Positions 62,540 through 64,000 of a stretch of 64,000 bases of DNA are shown here, piece after piece. Position 1 is the stretch's first letter. Each line of letters opens with the position of its first letter. Position numbers and translations under genes: made by a program. The DNA comes from Gammaproteobacteria bacterium (GTDB lineage: Bacteria; Pseudomonadota; Gammaproteobacteria; Steroidobacterales; Steroidobacteraceae): contig JANYJY010000032.1 of assembly GCA_025358295.1 (NCBI GenBank), positions 37,248-101,247 of the forward strand, written 5' to 3'. The notes below the pieces were generated by a model that worked only from the letters and a program-made list of their open reading frames with translations, made no database searches and was not told where the DNA came from.

Positions 62540-63868
62540 TCACTTCGCGATCGCGATGACGAAGGGCTTGGTGCCGGTTGATACGGTCGGCGTGCTTTGT
62601 GCACTCAGCGAGCCATCGGCGCCTACGGTGTACTGCGACACGGTGTTGTCGTTGATATTCGTGACGTAGGCGAACTGCCCCCCGCTGTCGAGGGCAATCC
62701 ACGCCGGGCCTTTGCCGGTCATGACCGTCGGGGTGGCGTGCGGGGTCAGCGCACCCCCCGTTCCGATGCTGAATTGTGAAATTGTGCCCACACCCGTGTT
62801 GGCATAATTCGCCACGTAAACGTTGGCACCGGCGGGAGACACGGCAATATAGATGGGCTGAAGGCCAGCCGTGACGGTGGCGCTGGTTTGCGCTGCGAGA
62901 GTTCCGCCGCTGCCGATCGTGTACTGAAATACGTTATTCACCGACGCAATTGCACCATCCGCCACATAGGCATATGCACTGGTGCGATCGATTGCGATGC
63001 CGGCGGGTTTCGCTCCTGAGGGTGCCGTTGCCGGAGTCAGTGCGCTGAGGATACCGCCCGTGCCGATCGCATACTGCGACACCGTGCCGTCGCTGAAATT
63101 ACCGACGTATGCGTATAGACCGGAAGGCGCTAGGGTAATTCCCCAGGGCTGAGTGCCGGTGGCCACGGTGCCCGCGGCTACCCGGGTCAGCGCACCGCTC
63201 GTTCCAATCGAATACTGCCCAATGGTCTTGTCGTTGCTGTTGACGACATAGGCATAGACGCCCTTGGGGTCGATGGCGAGAGCCCAGGGCCCGCTGCCCG
63301 CCATGACGGTCGCGGCAGACATCGGCGCCAGCGCGCCGTCGGCGCCGATGGTGTATTGCGATACGGTGTTGTCGTTCAAATTGGGCACGTAGGCGTAATG
63401 GCTGGTGGGATCCACCACGATGGATTGCGGCGCGGTCCCGGTGGTGACTGTCGGCATGGTCATCGCGGCCAACTCGCCGGCGCTGCCAATGGTGTACTGC
63501 GAAACCGTGTTGTCGCCGCTATTGACGACATAGGCGAAGCGCGACTGAGAGCCACAGTTCACGGTGACCGTGGTCACATTCGCCATGACATCTGAACCCG
63601 AGCCATTCGCTACGGTGCACATCTGTCCGGTCGGCTGCATCGTCACCGTGACCGAGTAACCGGTGCTCTGCGTAACGGCATGGACAAACGTGAATGCGCC
63701 ATTCGCGGTCAACGCCAGAGAATCGCCACCATTGTTTGCAAGTGTCACCATTTCGCCGGTCGCGAGTCCCACGAGGGAGCCGCCGATCGTGAAGGTCGAC
63801 GGCATGACGGAGCCGTGGCCACCGCCCCCGCAGGCCGCGAGACTCAAGCCCGCTAAGGCGAATGGCAC
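62540..63868 (-). CDS. Seven-bladed beta-propeller lipoprotein
   Basis: A 442-residue lipoprotein. The lipobox LSLAAC (Cys13) is followed by a Gly-rich linker and an Ig-like N-terminal part (VGLATGEMVTLANNGGDSL). Seven repeats follow with the motif FAYVVN/YAYVPN and VSQYTIGxxGxL, each one propeller blade (YncE/lactonase-like). No catalytic residues stand out, so it likely binds or scaffolds something at the envelope. It is convergent with the amidohydrolase gene. The pseudogene at 39047-40635 carries a related propeller. Confidence 0.8.
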   Translation of the reverse strand: MPFALAGLSLAACGGGGHGSVMPSTFTIGGSLVGLATGEMVTLANNGGDSLALTANGAFTFVHAVTQSTGYSVTVTMQPTGQMCTVANGSGSDVMANVTTVTVNCGSQSRFAYVVNSGDNTVSQYTIGSAGELAAMTMPTVTTGTAPQSIVVDPTSHYAYVPNLNDNTVSQYTIGADGALAPMSAATVMAGSGPWALAIDPKGVYAYVVNSNDKTIGQYSIGTSGALTRVAAGTVATGTQPWGITLAPSGLYAYVGNFSDGTVSQYAIGTGGILSALTPATAPSGAKPAGIAIDRTSAYAYVADGAIASVNNVFQYTIGSGGTLAAQTSATVTAGLQPIYIAVSPAGANVYVANYANTGVGTISQFSIGTGGALTPHATPTVMTGKGPAWIALDSGGQFAYVTNINDNTVSQYTVGADGSLSAQSTPTVSTGTKPFVIAIAK

Positions 63869-64000
63869 TTACATAAGGCTGTAGCACGATAGATGTCCAT
63901 ATCTACGGACTCGTTCTCGAGCCTCGGCCCGTGGCCGTTTCAGCCATGGATAGGGCTTGGGGCGACGTTTTCGAGCACGCGGTTCTATTCGTCCGGGTCG

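Noticed and set aside
1..64000. CRISPR array, rRNA operon, transposase or integrase
   Set aside because: None found on reading both strands. The absence of an integrase also weakens, without ruling out, the idea of a recent element at 52.2-56.8 kb.

Overview
The window looks like a chromosomal segment of a GC-rich, aerobic, Gram-negative heterotroph. Two TonB-dependent receptors, many Sec signal peptides and lipoproteins, periplasmic quinohaem enzymes and a NosP/NahK-type signalling pair fit a proteobacterium. I would guess Gammaproteobacteria of the Steroidobacter/Nevskia kind, but no rRNA gene is present to test this.

Layout. 1-5005: end of a Bat (Batl/aerotolerance) operon with batA (partial), a batB-batC fusion, batD and a batE-like gene. 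4986-10594: DUF2891 and DUF5996 genes diverging from a perfect 20-bp palindrome, a secreted YHS-type protein with an internal duplication, a DsbA-fold protein, an N-formylglutamate amidohydrolase and a GST. 10755-13425: an AT-richer patch with an unrecognised protein, a methyltransferase-like protein and a 2OG-Fe(II) oxygenase. 13590-16007: an NAD(P)-binding protein diverging from a LysR regulator plus a hotdog thioesterase. 16004-29907 (minus): a ten-gene run with aldehyde dehydrogenase, TonB receptor, acyl-CoA ligase and the complete quinohaemoprotein amine dehydrogenase set qhpG-A-D-C-B-F-E. 30038-34924: a LuxR-type response regulator, then a minus-strand operon of acyl-CoA ligase, NosP-like FIST protein and hybrid histidine kinase. 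35071-38925: an N-acetyltransferase, an M48 protease and a LysP-like permease. 39047-40635: a decayed Big_2/beta-propeller gene. 40724-45485: a glutamine-synthetase-like / ALDH / Fe-ADH / glutamine-amidotransferase operon. 45575-56895: an accessory zone with several broken genes, a hybrid kinase, a cNMP-binding flavoprotein, a TIR-TolB-TPR protein and a truncated haemoglobin, ending at tRNA-Gly(CCC). 56994-63868: two amidohydrolases, a second TonB receptor and a beta-propeller lipoprotein.

How it works together. The central theme is amine use. QHNDH oxidises primary amines to aldehydes in the periplasm, and the co-directional ALDH and acyl-CoA ligase could carry the carbon on to acyl-CoA. The separate operon at 40.7-45.5 kb has every part of a cytoplasmic gamma-glutamylation route. 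It carries an alcohol dehydrogenase and no amine oxidase, which suggests an amino alcohol such as ethanolamine as substrate. The response regulator and the NosP/kinase pair lie beside the QHNDH run and are the best candidates for its control, because no AraC-type qhpR is present.

The most unusual points are listed here. QhpE has Asn where the subtilisin catalytic Ser is expected. A roughly 4.5-kb segment with the TIR protein is flanked by tRNA-Gly 3'-end repeats. Two genes are interrupted by in-frame TAG codons. Strong unassigned palindromes lie in four promoter regions.
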